Below are positions 9,756 to 23,280 of a stretch of 64,000 nucleotides of DNA, piece after piece; positions within the stretch are counted from its first letter, which is position 1, and each line of letters begins with the position of its first letter. Source of the DNA: Prevotella sp. (GTDB lineage Bacteria > Bacteroidota > Bacteroidia > Bacteroidales > Bacteroidaceae); assembly GCA_016281815.1 (NCBI GenBank), contig JAEEJK010000043.1:31207-95206 (forward strand). Direction: 5' to 3'. Position numbers and translations under genes: made by a program. Below the pieces are notes generated by a model, which was not told where the DNA came from, made no database searches, and saw only the letters and a list, made by a program, of their open reading frames with translations.

Positions 9756-11675
9756 ATGATGAAATCAAGATTATTCCTATTGTTGGCATTCATGATGATG
9801 GGCATGGGCATCCAGGCGGCAGAAAAACATGAGGCTCTCATCAAGCATGTGACAGTTTTCACCAACGGTGCGCAGGTGGAGCGCACCCAGTCGCTTAATC
9901 TTACAGCGGGCGAACAGGTCGTCACGTTCACCGGCTTGTCTCCCTATACAGATACGAAAAGCATACAGATGCGGGTAAAAGGCAAACTGACCGTCATCGG
10001 CGTGAACTACCGCAAGGCGCATCCCGACAGTGTGAAGCAGGTGAGACAACTGAAAGAGGCTCAGCAGAAAGTGAAGGCTGCAGAGGACCAGGAGAACCAG
10101 TTGAAGGCTCAGCGTGAGGTGGTGGAGTCACAGTCGGAAATGGTGAAGACCAATTGTTCTGTGGGCAACCGCACGGCGGTCACACCACTGGCTGGTATCA
10201 AGGAAATCAACAACTACTACTCCCAGGAACTGCTCTCACTGAAGAAAAAACTCATCTCCATCGATGAGGATCTTGGAAAGGTGAGGGAGGAGAAGCAAAA
10301 GTTGGAGCAGAAAGCAGACTCCATCGGGCACCTGCGTCTTGAGACTGTGACCGAGGTGGATGTGAAGGTCAGCGTGCCTCAGGCTTGTCGCGCTGAGTTC
10401 GACCTTTCTTATTACGTGAAGAATGCGGGTTGGTATCCCACCTATGATGTCAGGTCGGAGGGCATCTCGCATCCCCTGCAACTCTCCTATAAGGCCAACG
10501 TCTTCCAAAACACCAGGGAAAAATGGAACAATGTGATGGTGACGCTTTCCTCTGCCAACCCCAACCGCTCGAATGTGGCTCCCGAACTGCGCACGTATTG
10601 GCTCGACTATGGGCGTCAGGCGCCTCGCTATGACCAGAGTGACGAAGAGAGCGGCGTCTCTGGACTGGTGACGGATGAGTCGGGAAGTCCGCTCATCGGT
10701 GCTACCGTGATGGTGGTGGGAACAAAACTCGGCACTGTGACCGATTTTGAAGGTCACTATTCCATTACTTTGCCTAAGGACAAGAGGCAGTTGCGGTTCT
10801 CCTTCGTCGGTTATGAACAGCAGACAAGGCGTGCGAATGGTCCGACCCTGAATGTCAGGATGAGAGAGGATGCCGCTTCTCTCAATGAGGTTGAGGTGGT
10901 GGGATATGCCACAGCAGATGCTCTCCAGGGGAGAGTCGCCGGTTTGCAAGTCAGCAACTCATCAAAGAAAAAAGAGAGAATGTCAATGACAGCAGGAGCC
11001 AAGGAGATGCCGGAGATGGAGGCGCTGGAGGAAAGTGCGATGATGGATGTGCAGGAACAGAAGGCTCAGTTTGGCTATGAGTTCGATATCCGGCAACCGC
11101 TCACGCTGCTTTCCAATGGCAAGGTGACCGTTACAGAGATTGCACGTTATGAGTTGCCTGCCACCTACCAGTATGTGGGCATCCCAAGAGCGGATAAAGA
11201 TGCCTTCCTCGTGGCAGATGCCACAGGGTGGGAGAATGTCAACTTGCTCGAAGGTGAGGCCAACGTGTATTTCGATAATGCCTTCGTGGGCAAGACCATC
11301 TTGGATCCCAGCGAGATGGGCGACACCCTCCACTTCTCTTTGGGACGGGACAACAGCATCCGTATCCAGCGCACCAAGGTGGCGGATAAATCGACTCGCA
11401 AACTGCTTGCTTCCTCTCAGGAGCAGAACATGACCTGGCGCATCACGGTGAAGAACACGCGCAACGAGGCGGTCGCCCTGACGCTCAAGGACCAGATACC
11501 CGTTTCCCAGAATTCCGGCATCACCGTGACGACTGAGGAATTGAGTGGCGGAAAACTGGATAAGGAGAAGGGCATCGTCACTTGGCAACTCAGTCTCATG
11601 CCCAATGAGCAGAAGGAACTGATGGTGGAATATAAGGTGAAATATCCCAAGAACCGCCGTCTGGTTGTGGAGTGA
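9756..11675 (+). CDS. DUF4139 (MuiA-like) protein with inserted CarboxypepD_reg-like and SusC plug-like segment
   Basis: N-terminal VTVFTNGAQVERTQSLNL and C-terminal DUF4139 features; central GLVTDESGSPLIGATVMVVGTKLGTVTDFEGHYSITLP...LNEVEVVGYA...ALQGRVAGLQVS. Confidence 0.85.
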   Translation: MMKSRLFLLLAFMMMGMGIQAAEKHEALIKHVTVFTNGAQVERTQSLNLTAGEQVVTFTGLSPYTDTKSIQMRVKGKLTVIGVNYRKAHPDSVKQVRQLKEAQQKVKAAEDQENQLKAQREVVESQSEMVKTNCSVGNRTAVTPLAGIKEINNYYSQELLSLKKKLISIDEDLGKVREEKQKLEQKADSIGHLRLETVTEVDVKVSVPQACRAEFDLSYYVKNAGWYPTYDVRSEGISHPLQLSYKANVFQNTREKWNNVMVTLSSANPNRSNVAPELRTYWLDYGRQAPRYDQSDEESGVSGLVTDESGSPLIGATVMVVGTKLGTVTDFEGHYSITLPKDKRQLRFSFVGYEQQTRRANGPTLNVRMREDAASLNEVEVVGYATADALQGRVAGLQVSNSSKKKERMSMTAGAKEMPEMEALEESAMMDVQEQKAQFGYEFDIRQPLTLLSNGKVTVTEIARYELPATYQYVGIPRADKDAFLVADATGWENVNLLEGEANVYFDNAFVGKTILDPSEMGDTLHFSLGRDNSIRIQRTKVADKSTRKLLASSQEQNMTWRITVKNTRNEAVALTLKDQIPVSQNSGITVTTEELSGGKLDKEKGIVTWQLSLMPNEQKELMVEYKVKYPKNRRLVVE

Positions 11676-11825
11676 TGTGTGTTTCACAAAAAATGTAAAG
11701 TTTTGCAATGGAATGATAAAAAGATAGTTTTTTCCAGTTCTGATTAAACTAATTGTTACTTTCTGCATCAAATAAGCAGAAAATGATAAAAACTAATTCA
11801 TTCCAACTAACAAAAAAACAAACGT

Positions 11826-12377
11826 ATGAAAAAATTAATGATGATCGCTGTCATGGCTGTGGCCCTTTCGCTCAATGCCAATGCACAACAGGAGAACCCC
11901 CAGATGGGACAGCGGATGGACAGATCCGAAATGATTAAGATGCGCACAGAGGCGATAGCCAAGCAATATGGTCTTGATGAGGCTCAGCAGGAGAAACTGC
12001 TTGAACTCAACAAACAATACCCTGAAGCCATGCCAAGGATGGGCATGAGAGGCCCGAGACCCGGTATGGGCAACAGACCTGGTGGCCCGCAAGGAGCACC
12101 GGGTGAGAACGGACAGCGCCCACCGAGAATGAGACAGGGTGGTGGCCAGCCAGGACAGGGATTCGGACGTGGCGGTGGCCCCAGAGGCCCCAGAGGCGGT
12201 TTCAGAATGCCGGACCCGGAGACCATGGAGAAGTACAACGCTCAACTCAAGGAAATCATGACCGAGGAGCAGTTCAACAAGTACCAGGCTGACCAGGAAG
12301 AGGCACGCAAGCGTTTCATGGAGCGTATGCAGCAGATGCAGCAGATGCAGCAGATGCAACAGCAGCAGAATCAGTAA
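11826..12377 (+). CDS. Secreted low-complexity G/P/R/M/Q-rich protein (DUF4890-like)
   Basis: Signal peptide, YGLDEAQQEKLLELNKQY and GRGGGPRGPRGG segments, QQM repeat tail. Confidence 0.65.
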   Translation: MKKLMMIAVMAVALSLNANAQQENPQMGQRMDRSEMIKMRTEAIAKQYGLDEAQQEKLLELNKQYPEAMPRMGMRGPRPGMGNRPGGPQGAPGENGQRPPRMRQGGGQPGQGFGRGGGPRGPRGGFRMPDPETMEKYNAQLKEIMTEEQFNKYQADQEEARKRFMERMQQMQQMQQMQQQQNQ

Positions 12378-12438
12378 GAAAAGTTTGGTTTTAGTAATAT
12401 ATAGACGATTTTTAGGTAGTTATTGATTCAGGACAACA

Positions 12439-12468
12439 GAGCCACCTTGTCATAGGGTGGCTCATTTC
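12439..12468 (+). terminator. Probable terminator hairpin
   Basis: gagccacc ttgtcatag ggtggctc followed by atttct. Confidence 0.6.
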
Positions 12469-12515
12469 TCGTTGATAATAAGACTCCCTATATCATCTTA
12501 TAATATTATAATATC

Positions 12516-12587
12516 TATATCATCTATAACATCTATATCATCTATATCATCTATATCATCTATCATATCTATATCATCTATATCATC
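12516..12587 (+). repeat. 9-bp tandem repeat array (TATATCATC, 8 units with 2 variants)
   Basis: Direct reading; ends about 29 nt before the aldo/keto reductase ATG. Confidence 0.9.
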
Positions 12588-12616
12588 TATAAAAAACTCT
12601 ATACCCCTACATCACT

Positions 12617-13969
12617 ATGGACAAGAAAAAACACAACATCAACCGACGCGAGTTCCTCAAAAGACTGGGACTCGGTGCTGGTTCGGCCTTTGCCTTGATG
12701 ACCTTAGAACCTTTCTCAGCCTTGGCGGGCGAAAAACAAATCAAGAGTGCGGACAACAAGATGACCTACCGTATCCAGCATGGTTCGGGTGAACAGGTGT
12801 CCCTGCTCGGATTTGGAATGATGAGACTGCCCAACAACCAGGAACAGGTCAACGAACTGGTAGACTATGCCATCGCACATGGCGTCAATTACTTCGACAC
12901 CGCACCGATGTATATGGGAGGACAGTCGGAAGTGCTGACAGGCAATGCACTTGCTCGCTACCCTCGTGAGAAATACATGGTGGCAACTAAGATGTCCAAC
13001 CAAAGTCCACAGATGTGGAACTTGGAGGCGGCCAAGAATATGTTTGAGCAGTCGCTCCAAAGACTCAGAGTGGATTATATCGACTATTACCTACTGCATG
13101 GTATAGGAGGCGGCGGCGTGGACAACCTGCACCAGCGTTTCCTCGACAATGGCATCCTCGACTATATTCTCGAACAGCGCAAGGCGGGACGCATCAAGCA
13201 TCTGGGCTTTTCCTATCATGGCGACGTGAGAGCGTTTGACTGGCTACTCGACCGCCAAGAGGAGTATCATTGGGACTTCGCACAGATTCAGATGAACTTC
13301 CTGGATTGGCGTCATGCTTCCATCAGGGGAGGACGCCGGCATGATGCCGATGCTGAGTATCTGTACAACAAATGCGAGAAAACGGGCGTACAGTGTGTGA
13401 TCATGGAACCGCTCCGGGGTGGTGCTCTGGGGAAGGTCTCTTCCGAACTGATGGATCAACTGAAGGCCATGCACCCTGATGACAGTCCCGCTCGATGGGC
13501 TTTCCGGTGGGTAGGGTCTTATCCCAATATCCTCACTGCACTGAGTGGCATGAACAGAATGGATCACCTGGTGGAGAACGTGGCGACCTTCTCGCCGCTT
13601 GATCCTTGTACAGAGGCAGAGAAAGCACTGCTGGCCACTATCGCCGATAAGATGGCTGGATTCCCCACCATCCCCTGCACTACCTGTGCATACTGCATGC
13701 CTTGTCCCTATGGCGTGGACATCCCAGGCAACTTCGCTTACTATAATGAGGCGGTGAACGAGCATTTGTTGCCTCTGCCCGAAAAGACTGCGGCTGACTA
13801 TAAAGAGAAAAAGCAGAAATTCATCGATGGATATGAGAAAGCCTTGGCTGACCAGAAGACATGGGCACAACGATGTGAGGACTGCGAAGCCTGTCTGTCA
13901 AAATGCCCCCAGCAGATACGTATTCCCAATCAGATGGCACGTATCGTGGAAACACTGAGGTCAAGATGA
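12617..13969 (+). CDS. Aldo/keto reductase with Tat-like leader and C-terminal 4Fe-4S cluster region
   Basis: NRREFLKRLGLGAGSAFAL leader; AKR motifs NYFDTAPMYMGGQSE; CTTCAYCMPCPYGVDIP and CEDCEACLSKCPQ. Confidence 0.9.
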   Translation: MDKKKHNINRREFLKRLGLGAGSAFALMTLEPFSALAGEKQIKSADNKMTYRIQHGSGEQVSLLGFGMMRLPNNQEQVNELVDYAIAHGVNYFDTAPMYMGGQSEVLTGNALARYPREKYMVATKMSNQSPQMWNLEAAKNMFEQSLQRLRVDYIDYYLLHGIGGGGVDNLHQRFLDNGILDYILEQRKAGRIKHLGFSYHGDVRAFDWLLDRQEEYHWDFAQIQMNFLDWRHASIRGGRRHDADAEYLYNKCEKTGVQCVIMEPLRGGALGKVSSELMDQLKAMHPDDSPARWAFRWVGSYPNILTALSGMNRMDHLVENVATFSPLDPCTEAEKALLATIADKMAGFPTIPCTTCAYCMPCPYGVDIPGNFAYYNEAVNEHLLPLPEKTAADYKEKKQKFIDGYEKALADQKTWAQRCEDCEACLSKCPQQIRIPNQMARIVETLRSR

Positions 13970-14004
13970 CAACAACTAAAAAAGCACTAACTCCAATAAA
14001 TGAC

Positions 14005-14033
14005 AAAAGGTGTGCCTCTCCGGCACACCTTTT
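14005..14033 (+). terminator. Rho-independent terminator
   Basis: aaaaggtgtgcc / ggcacacctttt perfect arms. Confidence 0.85.
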
Positions 14034-14313
14034 AATTCTTCATTGCCTCACGGCAACGTGAATGTCGCAAATTTTTAAGCATAACCTAAAATAACCTACT
14101 AAAGCAAATCTAACATGAAACAATGGCTGTTTCTTTCTACGATGCAAAGATAGTCCATATTTCCTGACATGTCAAACTATAATGTTACTTAGACTTTACA
14201 CTTTGTAACCGGATGTGCGAATGCAAAAAGACCACAACAAAATGATACATATTTAAAGTTTTTGTACCATATTTATATATAAATTTGCAAAGTATTAAAG
14301 AAAAAAGTTCTAA

Positions 14314-18474
<4,161 letters not shown>

Positions 18475-18512
18475 AATAAACTCCCCGGTTTTTTATTTAT
18501 TTGATTAGTTTT

Positions 18513-18551
18513 TTTGCGAAATGTAACAAAATAATTGTTGCATTTCGCAAA
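18513..18551. promoter_or_regulatory. Palindrome overlapping the promoter of the hybrid two-component regulator (operator and/or terminator)
   Basis: TTTGCGAAATGTAACAA-aataa-TTGTTGCATTTCGCAAA: 17-bp arms, one mismatch; -7 TAACTTTG at 18559-18566. Confidence 0.65.
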
Positions 18552-18606
18552 TTTTGTTTAACTTTGCCACGTAATCTATAATAACTGCATATTGAAATAA
18601 CCTACC

Positions 18607-21600
18607 ATGAAGCGTAAAGTTCTGTTTTGCGTGATTTTCATGTCTGTATATCCGTGTCTGTACCTTTATGCGCAGATGGGAAAACTGTTCAATGCTGATA
18701 ACCAACTTTCCAGCAGTTTCACCAATCAGGTGTATCTCGACAGAGACGGTTTTATTTGGACTGCCACACGCAATGGACTGAGCCGTTATGACGGATATCA
18801 GCAACGTATTTATAAAAAAGAAAACGGCACCGGCATGGCGAGCAACTATGTCAACTGTATCATGCAGGACAGCAAAGGATTGTTCTATGTTGGTATGTAC
18901 GGAGCGCTTCAAACTTATGACGGTTCTGCTTTCAAGGATGTCACGGTGACCGACCTCAACGGCAACAAGGTGTTTTGCTACGTTACCTCTTTTGTTGAGC
19001 GAAAGACAGGTGAGATCATGGTGGGAACGTCAGGACATGGCTTGCTGCAGATAGATTCGCCGGAGAAAGCCCATCAGGTCAACGGCGACCTGAGGAACAT
19101 AGAGACCATCCACCAGATGATGGAGGACAGAAAGGGCCGCTTGTGGCTTGTCACCGATAAAAACGGACTTCTGGTGTATGCTAAGGGAAAGGTGGTGGCA
19201 CGCTATATGCAGGAAGAAAGCATGCGTGAGAATGTCCTCACTGTATGTGAGGACCATGATGGCCGCATTTATGCCGGTATCACCAATCAGGGACTTTTCC
19301 GCTTGGAAGGCAATTCATTCGTCCGCGTGGAGAATTCAGAGAAAGAGTCTGTGTCGGCTCTCTACTGCAACCACGACGGAAACATCATGGTGGGATACGA
19401 TGGCTTTGGTCTGGGTATATATGACCCTCAGAGTGGCAGCATGACCTCCAACCCATATTTCAGCCGTGAGGTGGACCTGGCTTTGGCTAAGATTGTTTCC
19501 ATCAGTGAGGACTTGGGTGGAAATGTCTGGCTGGGCATCAGACAGAAAGGTGTATACATGCAGCCCGCTGCACAGACCGATTTCAATTACATGGGTGACA
19601 AACTGGGAACACACAACCTCATCGGACAGGCGTGTGTCACCAGTACACTCGTTGACTCCAAAAAACATGTTTGGGTCGGAACCGACAAAGATGGATTATA
19701 CCAACTCAGTGGGCCCCAGCAACTTTACAGACATTATTCCTCCAACGTGCCTGCCACGATCCTGTCACTCGCTGAGGACCATCAGGGCCGGGTATGGCTG
19801 GGCAGTTACCAGGATGGATGCGGATGGGTGGATGCCGGTGGCAACTACCATCCTCTGAATCTTTCCCAAGGATCCAATGTCAGTGTGTTCGACATCGCCA
19901 GCGATTCCAAGGGCAATTTATGGCTGGCTACGATGGGCAATGGCCTGCTGCGTGTAGGTGCTGATGGTGCCGTCACGGCTTATACGATGAAGAAAGGGGC
20001 GGACAACGACCGCAAGATCAACAGCATCCCCAATGACTATATCTCTAAAATGATGGTGGCTGAGGACGGAAAGAAAATCTTTCTCGCCACCACTGTGGGC
20101 TTATGCTGCTTTGATACGGAGAAAAACAGTTGGACTTCTTTCTTCGGTGGCAACTGTCTCAATTATGGCACTCCCATGCGTATCGTCAGATTGTATGGAG
20201 ATAAACTGTGGATGGGTACCAATGACGGACTGCTCTGTTATGATATCAAGACACGTGCTCAGGCTCGGTATGGGACGGAAAACGGACTCTCTGACAATGG
20301 CATCGCTTCCATCGAGCAAGACAAGGCGGGTAAACTGTGGCTTTCTACTGACCACGGCCTCTGCTGTTTCGACCCGAAAACGGAAAAGGCTACCAACTAT
20401 TTTGTTGACAACGGACTGCAGTCGAATGAGTTCTCCGATGGAGCGTCGTGGTTTACCAAGGAGGGCGTGATGGTGTTCGGCGGAGTAGGGGGCGTCACAT
20501 GGTTTGACCCGACCAAACTCCAACCTACGGAGTGGAAAACCAGTGTGAAACTGACTGCATTCCTCATCAATGGCCATCCGGTGGATCCGTCAACGAAGTC
20601 TGGACATTATCAGGTGTGCAAAAAAACGGTCATCTCCTGCGACCGATTCAATCTCTCTTACAGAGACAACTCATTCAACATTCAGTTGTCTACGCTGACG
20701 TATGACAATCCTGAACATATCACCTACCTCTACAGCATCAACAACGAACCGTTCGTGCGTATGCAGCCTGGACAGAATGATATCACTTTCTCCCATCTCT
20801 CACCGGGCACCTATCATTTCCGCATCAAGGCGGAGCGCAATACGCAGCAGACCGCTGAAAGGACTTTCACGGTGGTCGTCCACAGTCCGTGGTTCAAGAC
20901 ATGGTGGGCTTATTGCCTGTATCTGGCTCTGATCGCATTTGCGGTATGGCAGTATCTGAAATTGCGCAACCGTCAGGAACAGGACAAACTGCGGCTTCAG
21001 GAGCATATCCATGCTGAGGAGATGAGTGAGGCCAAACTGCGCTTCTTCATGAACATCAGTCATGAGATTCGCACGCCTATGACGTTGATCCTCACACCGT
21101 TGCTCACCCTGATGAAGCAGGATGATGATCCGCACCGGCGCAATGTCTATGTGATCATCAAGAGGAATGCGGAGCGAATACTCAGTCTCATCAACCAACT
21201 GATGGACTTGCGGAAGATTGACAAGGGCATGATGCAGATGCGGATGTCTGAAACGGATATGGTGGCTTTTATCAAAGATATCCACACGCTGTTTGAGCAT
21301 CAGGCTCATGCCAAGAACATCAACTTCATCTTTGAGCATGATGCAGAGGAGTTGCCTGTCTGGATTGATAGGAAACAATTTGACAAAGTGATTGTCAATA
21401 TCCTCTCCAATGCATTCAAATTCACACCATCGGGTGGGGAAATTGATATACAACTGAAACATGACGCCAAGCATGCATCCATCGCCATCAGTGACGACGG
21501 TGAGCATATCCCTGAAGATAAGTTGGAGCATATTTTCAAGAGGTTCTATCAGACGGCATCTTCTGTGAATGACACCAATACGGGCACAGGCATCGGACTC

Positions 21601-22572
21601 GACCTGACTCGTTCGTTGGTGGAACTCCACCATGGTACCATCGTTGCACGCAATCTGGAGAAAGGATGTGAGTTTGTCGTGACCATTCCTTTGGGAAAGG
21701 CTCATTTGAAAGATGATGAGATCATGTTGGTTGAGGAGGAGGAACCACACGCTCTGTTGAGCAATGAACTTGAAGAACTGATGCCGGAAGAGACCATGCC
21801 TGCACAGCCGGTCAGCGGCAGACCGACCATTGTGCTGGCTGAAGACGACGATGAGATCAGGGGCTATCTTGCTGAGACGCTCAGTTCTGACTATGAGGTG
21901 AAAGCCTGTGTCGACGGAAAGGAGGCTCTTGCAGAGTCTCTGAAGGTGATGCCCGACCTTGTCATCAGTGATATCATGATGCCGAAGATGGATGGCAACA
22001 CGCTCTCGGCCACATTGAAGACCAATCCACAGACCAGCCATATTCCTGTTGTACTCCTGACGGCGAAAAACCGAGATGACGACAAACTTGAGGGTCTGGA
22101 AACGGGTGCTGACGCCTATATCGTGAAACCGTTCAACCTGGATATTCTCAAACGTACCATCGCCAACCTCATCAACTCTCGCAGGCAACTCCAACTGAAG
22201 TTCGGACGCAATGACCAACTGGAGAGCCAGGTGGAGGAGGTGGCTCTGAAGTCGCCGGACGAGAAACTGCTGGAGAGGGTGATGAAGGTCATCAACCAGA
22301 ATATATCCAACAGCGACCTGAGTGTCGACAGCATCGCAGCAGAGGTGGGCATCAGCCGCGTGCACCTGCACAGGAAGATGAAGGAACTCACTGGGCAGAC
22401 TCCGCATGACTTCATCCGCAATATTCGACTCAAACAGGCGGCACGCCTGCTTTCGATGGGCGATATGAATGTGACAGAGGTGATGTATGCCTGCGGATTC
22501 AGCAATCTGGCGTCGTTCTCCACCATTTTCAAGAAATTCTATGGGATGACGCCGCGCGAGTACAAGAAGTAG
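18607..22572 (+). CDS. Hybrid two-component system regulator (beta-propeller/Y_Y_Y sensor, histidine kinase, receiver, AraC HTH)
   Basis: Repeated DGxxWxGT propeller blades, FFMNISHEIRTPMTLI H-box, LVISDIMMPKMDG receiver, C-terminal AraC HTH. Confidence 0.95.
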   Translation: MKRKVLFCVIFMSVYPCLYLYAQMGKLFNADNQLSSSFTNQVYLDRDGFIWTATRNGLSRYDGYQQRIYKKENGTGMASNYVNCIMQDSKGLFYVGMYGALQTYDGSAFKDVTVTDLNGNKVFCYVTSFVERKTGEIMVGTSGHGLLQIDSPEKAHQVNGDLRNIETIHQMMEDRKGRLWLVTDKNGLLVYAKGKVVARYMQEESMRENVLTVCEDHDGRIYAGITNQGLFRLEGNSFVRVENSEKESVSALYCNHDGNIMVGYDGFGLGIYDPQSGSMTSNPYFSREVDLALAKIVSISEDLGGNVWLGIRQKGVYMQPAAQTDFNYMGDKLGTHNLIGQACVTSTLVDSKKHVWVGTDKDGLYQLSGPQQLYRHYSSNVPATILSLAEDHQGRVWLGSYQDGCGWVDAGGNYHPLNLSQGSNVSVFDIASDSKGNLWLATMGNGLLRVGADGAVTAYTMKKGADNDRKINSIPNDYISKMMVAEDGKKIFLATTVGLCCFDTEKNSWTSFFGGNCLNYGTPMRIVRLYGDKLWMGTNDGLLCYDIKTRAQARYGTENGLSDNGIASIEQDKAGKLWLSTDHGLCCFDPKTEKATNYFVDNGLQSNEFSDGASWFTKEGVMVFGGVGGVTWFDPTKLQPTEWKTSVKLTAFLINGHPVDPSTKSGHYQVCKKTVISCDRFNLSYRDNSFNIQLSTLTYDNPEHITYLYSINNEPFVRMQPGQNDITFSHLSPGTYHFRIKAERNTQQTAERTFTVVVHSPWFKTWWAYCLYLALIAFAVWQYLKLRNRQEQDKLRLQEHIHAEEMSEAKLRFFMNISHEIRTPMTLILTPLLTLMKQDDDPHRRNVYVIIKRNAERILSLINQLMDLRKIDKGMMQMRMSETDMVAFIKDIHTLFEHQAHAKNINFIFEHDAEELPVWIDRKQFDKVIVNILSNAFKFTPSGGEIDIQLKHDAKHASIAISDDGEHIPEDKLEHIFKRFYQTASSVNDTNTGTGIGLDLTRSLVELHHGTIVARNLEKGCEFVVTIPLGKAHLKDDEIMLVEEEEPHALLSNELEELMPEETMPAQPVSGRPTIVLAEDDDEIRGYLAETLSSDYEVKACVDGKEALAESLKVMPDLVISDIMMPKMDGNTLSATLKTNPQTSHIPVVLLTAKNRDDDKLEGLETGADAYIVKPFNLDILKRTIANLINSRRQLQLKFGRNDQLESQVEEVALKSPDEKLLERVMKVINQNISNSDLSVDSIAAEVGISRVHLHRKMKELTGQTPHDFIRNIRLKQAARLLSMGDMNVTEVMYACGFSNLASFSTIFKKFYGMTPREYKK

Positions 22573-22665
22573 AGAACCATTGTCATTAACATTTTTTGTG
22601 CCATGCAGACATGGGCTTTCCCATGATTTGCACTACCTTTGCTCGCGTATTGGAAAATGTAACAA

Positions 22666-23256
22666 ATGAGCATCATGAGAAAACTGAAGGCCGTTCTGGC
22701 TGTAGTCCTTTGCGCAGGGCTGTTTGTAGCCTGTGAGAAAGAGAAAAAAAACACTGTCCATAATATATTGGTGCCTCCGCGTGAGGAAGCCGCTCCCGAT
22801 ACCTTGATTCATCAGATGAATGTCATTGAGGCAACGGACACGGCTCACTGGCTGGGGAGTGTCTATGAGATCAGTACGCATCGCTATACTTCCGACAGCC
22901 TTTCTTATATTACCGACAACAATGGGAAACGCATGAGAAACAATATCATCCATGTGGTCATCAAACGAAAGGATGGCAGCGTTTTCTTTGATAAGAAATT
23001 CACCAAGAAAGCCTTTGAACCTTATCTGGACGATGATTGCATGGCCCGGAACGTGTTGCTCGGACTGGTTTACAATGGTTCTGCAGAGGATCTTGAATTG
23101 CTGGGCAGTGTGGGCAATCCCGACATTCTCACCGAGGAGTTTGTTCCCTTCAATGTGCACATCAACAAGACGGGGGAGGTGAGAATAGAGAAGGCCATCC
23201 TCAAAGTGCCGGAGAACAACGACTCTGCTTTCGTGGCTGACAACGAGGGGGTGTGA
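22666..23256 (+). CDS. Hypothetical lipoprotein (DUF4738-like)
   Basis: Lipobox-like LFVAC after hydrophobic leader. Confidence 0.55.
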   Translation: MSIMRKLKAVLAVVLCAGLFVACEKEKKNTVHNILVPPREEAAPDTLIHQMNVIEATDTAHWLGSVYEISTHRYTSDSLSYITDNNGKRMRNNIIHVVIKRKDGSVFFDKKFTKKAFEPYLDDDCMARNVLLGLVYNGSAEDLELLGSVGNPDILTEEFVPFNVHINKTGEVRIEKAILKVPENNDSAFVADNEGV

Positions 23257-23280
23257 GTTCCTAAAATTTTCTGATCATCA

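Noticed and set aside
12457-12792. ORF of 111 aa with ISSISSI repeats
   Set aside because: Produced by translating the 9-bp noncoding repeat and overlapping the aldo/keto reductase start in another frame.
13681-13920. Separate ferredoxin-like gene
   Set aside because: Cysteine motifs are in frame with the aldo/keto reductase and are a known C-terminal extension of that family.
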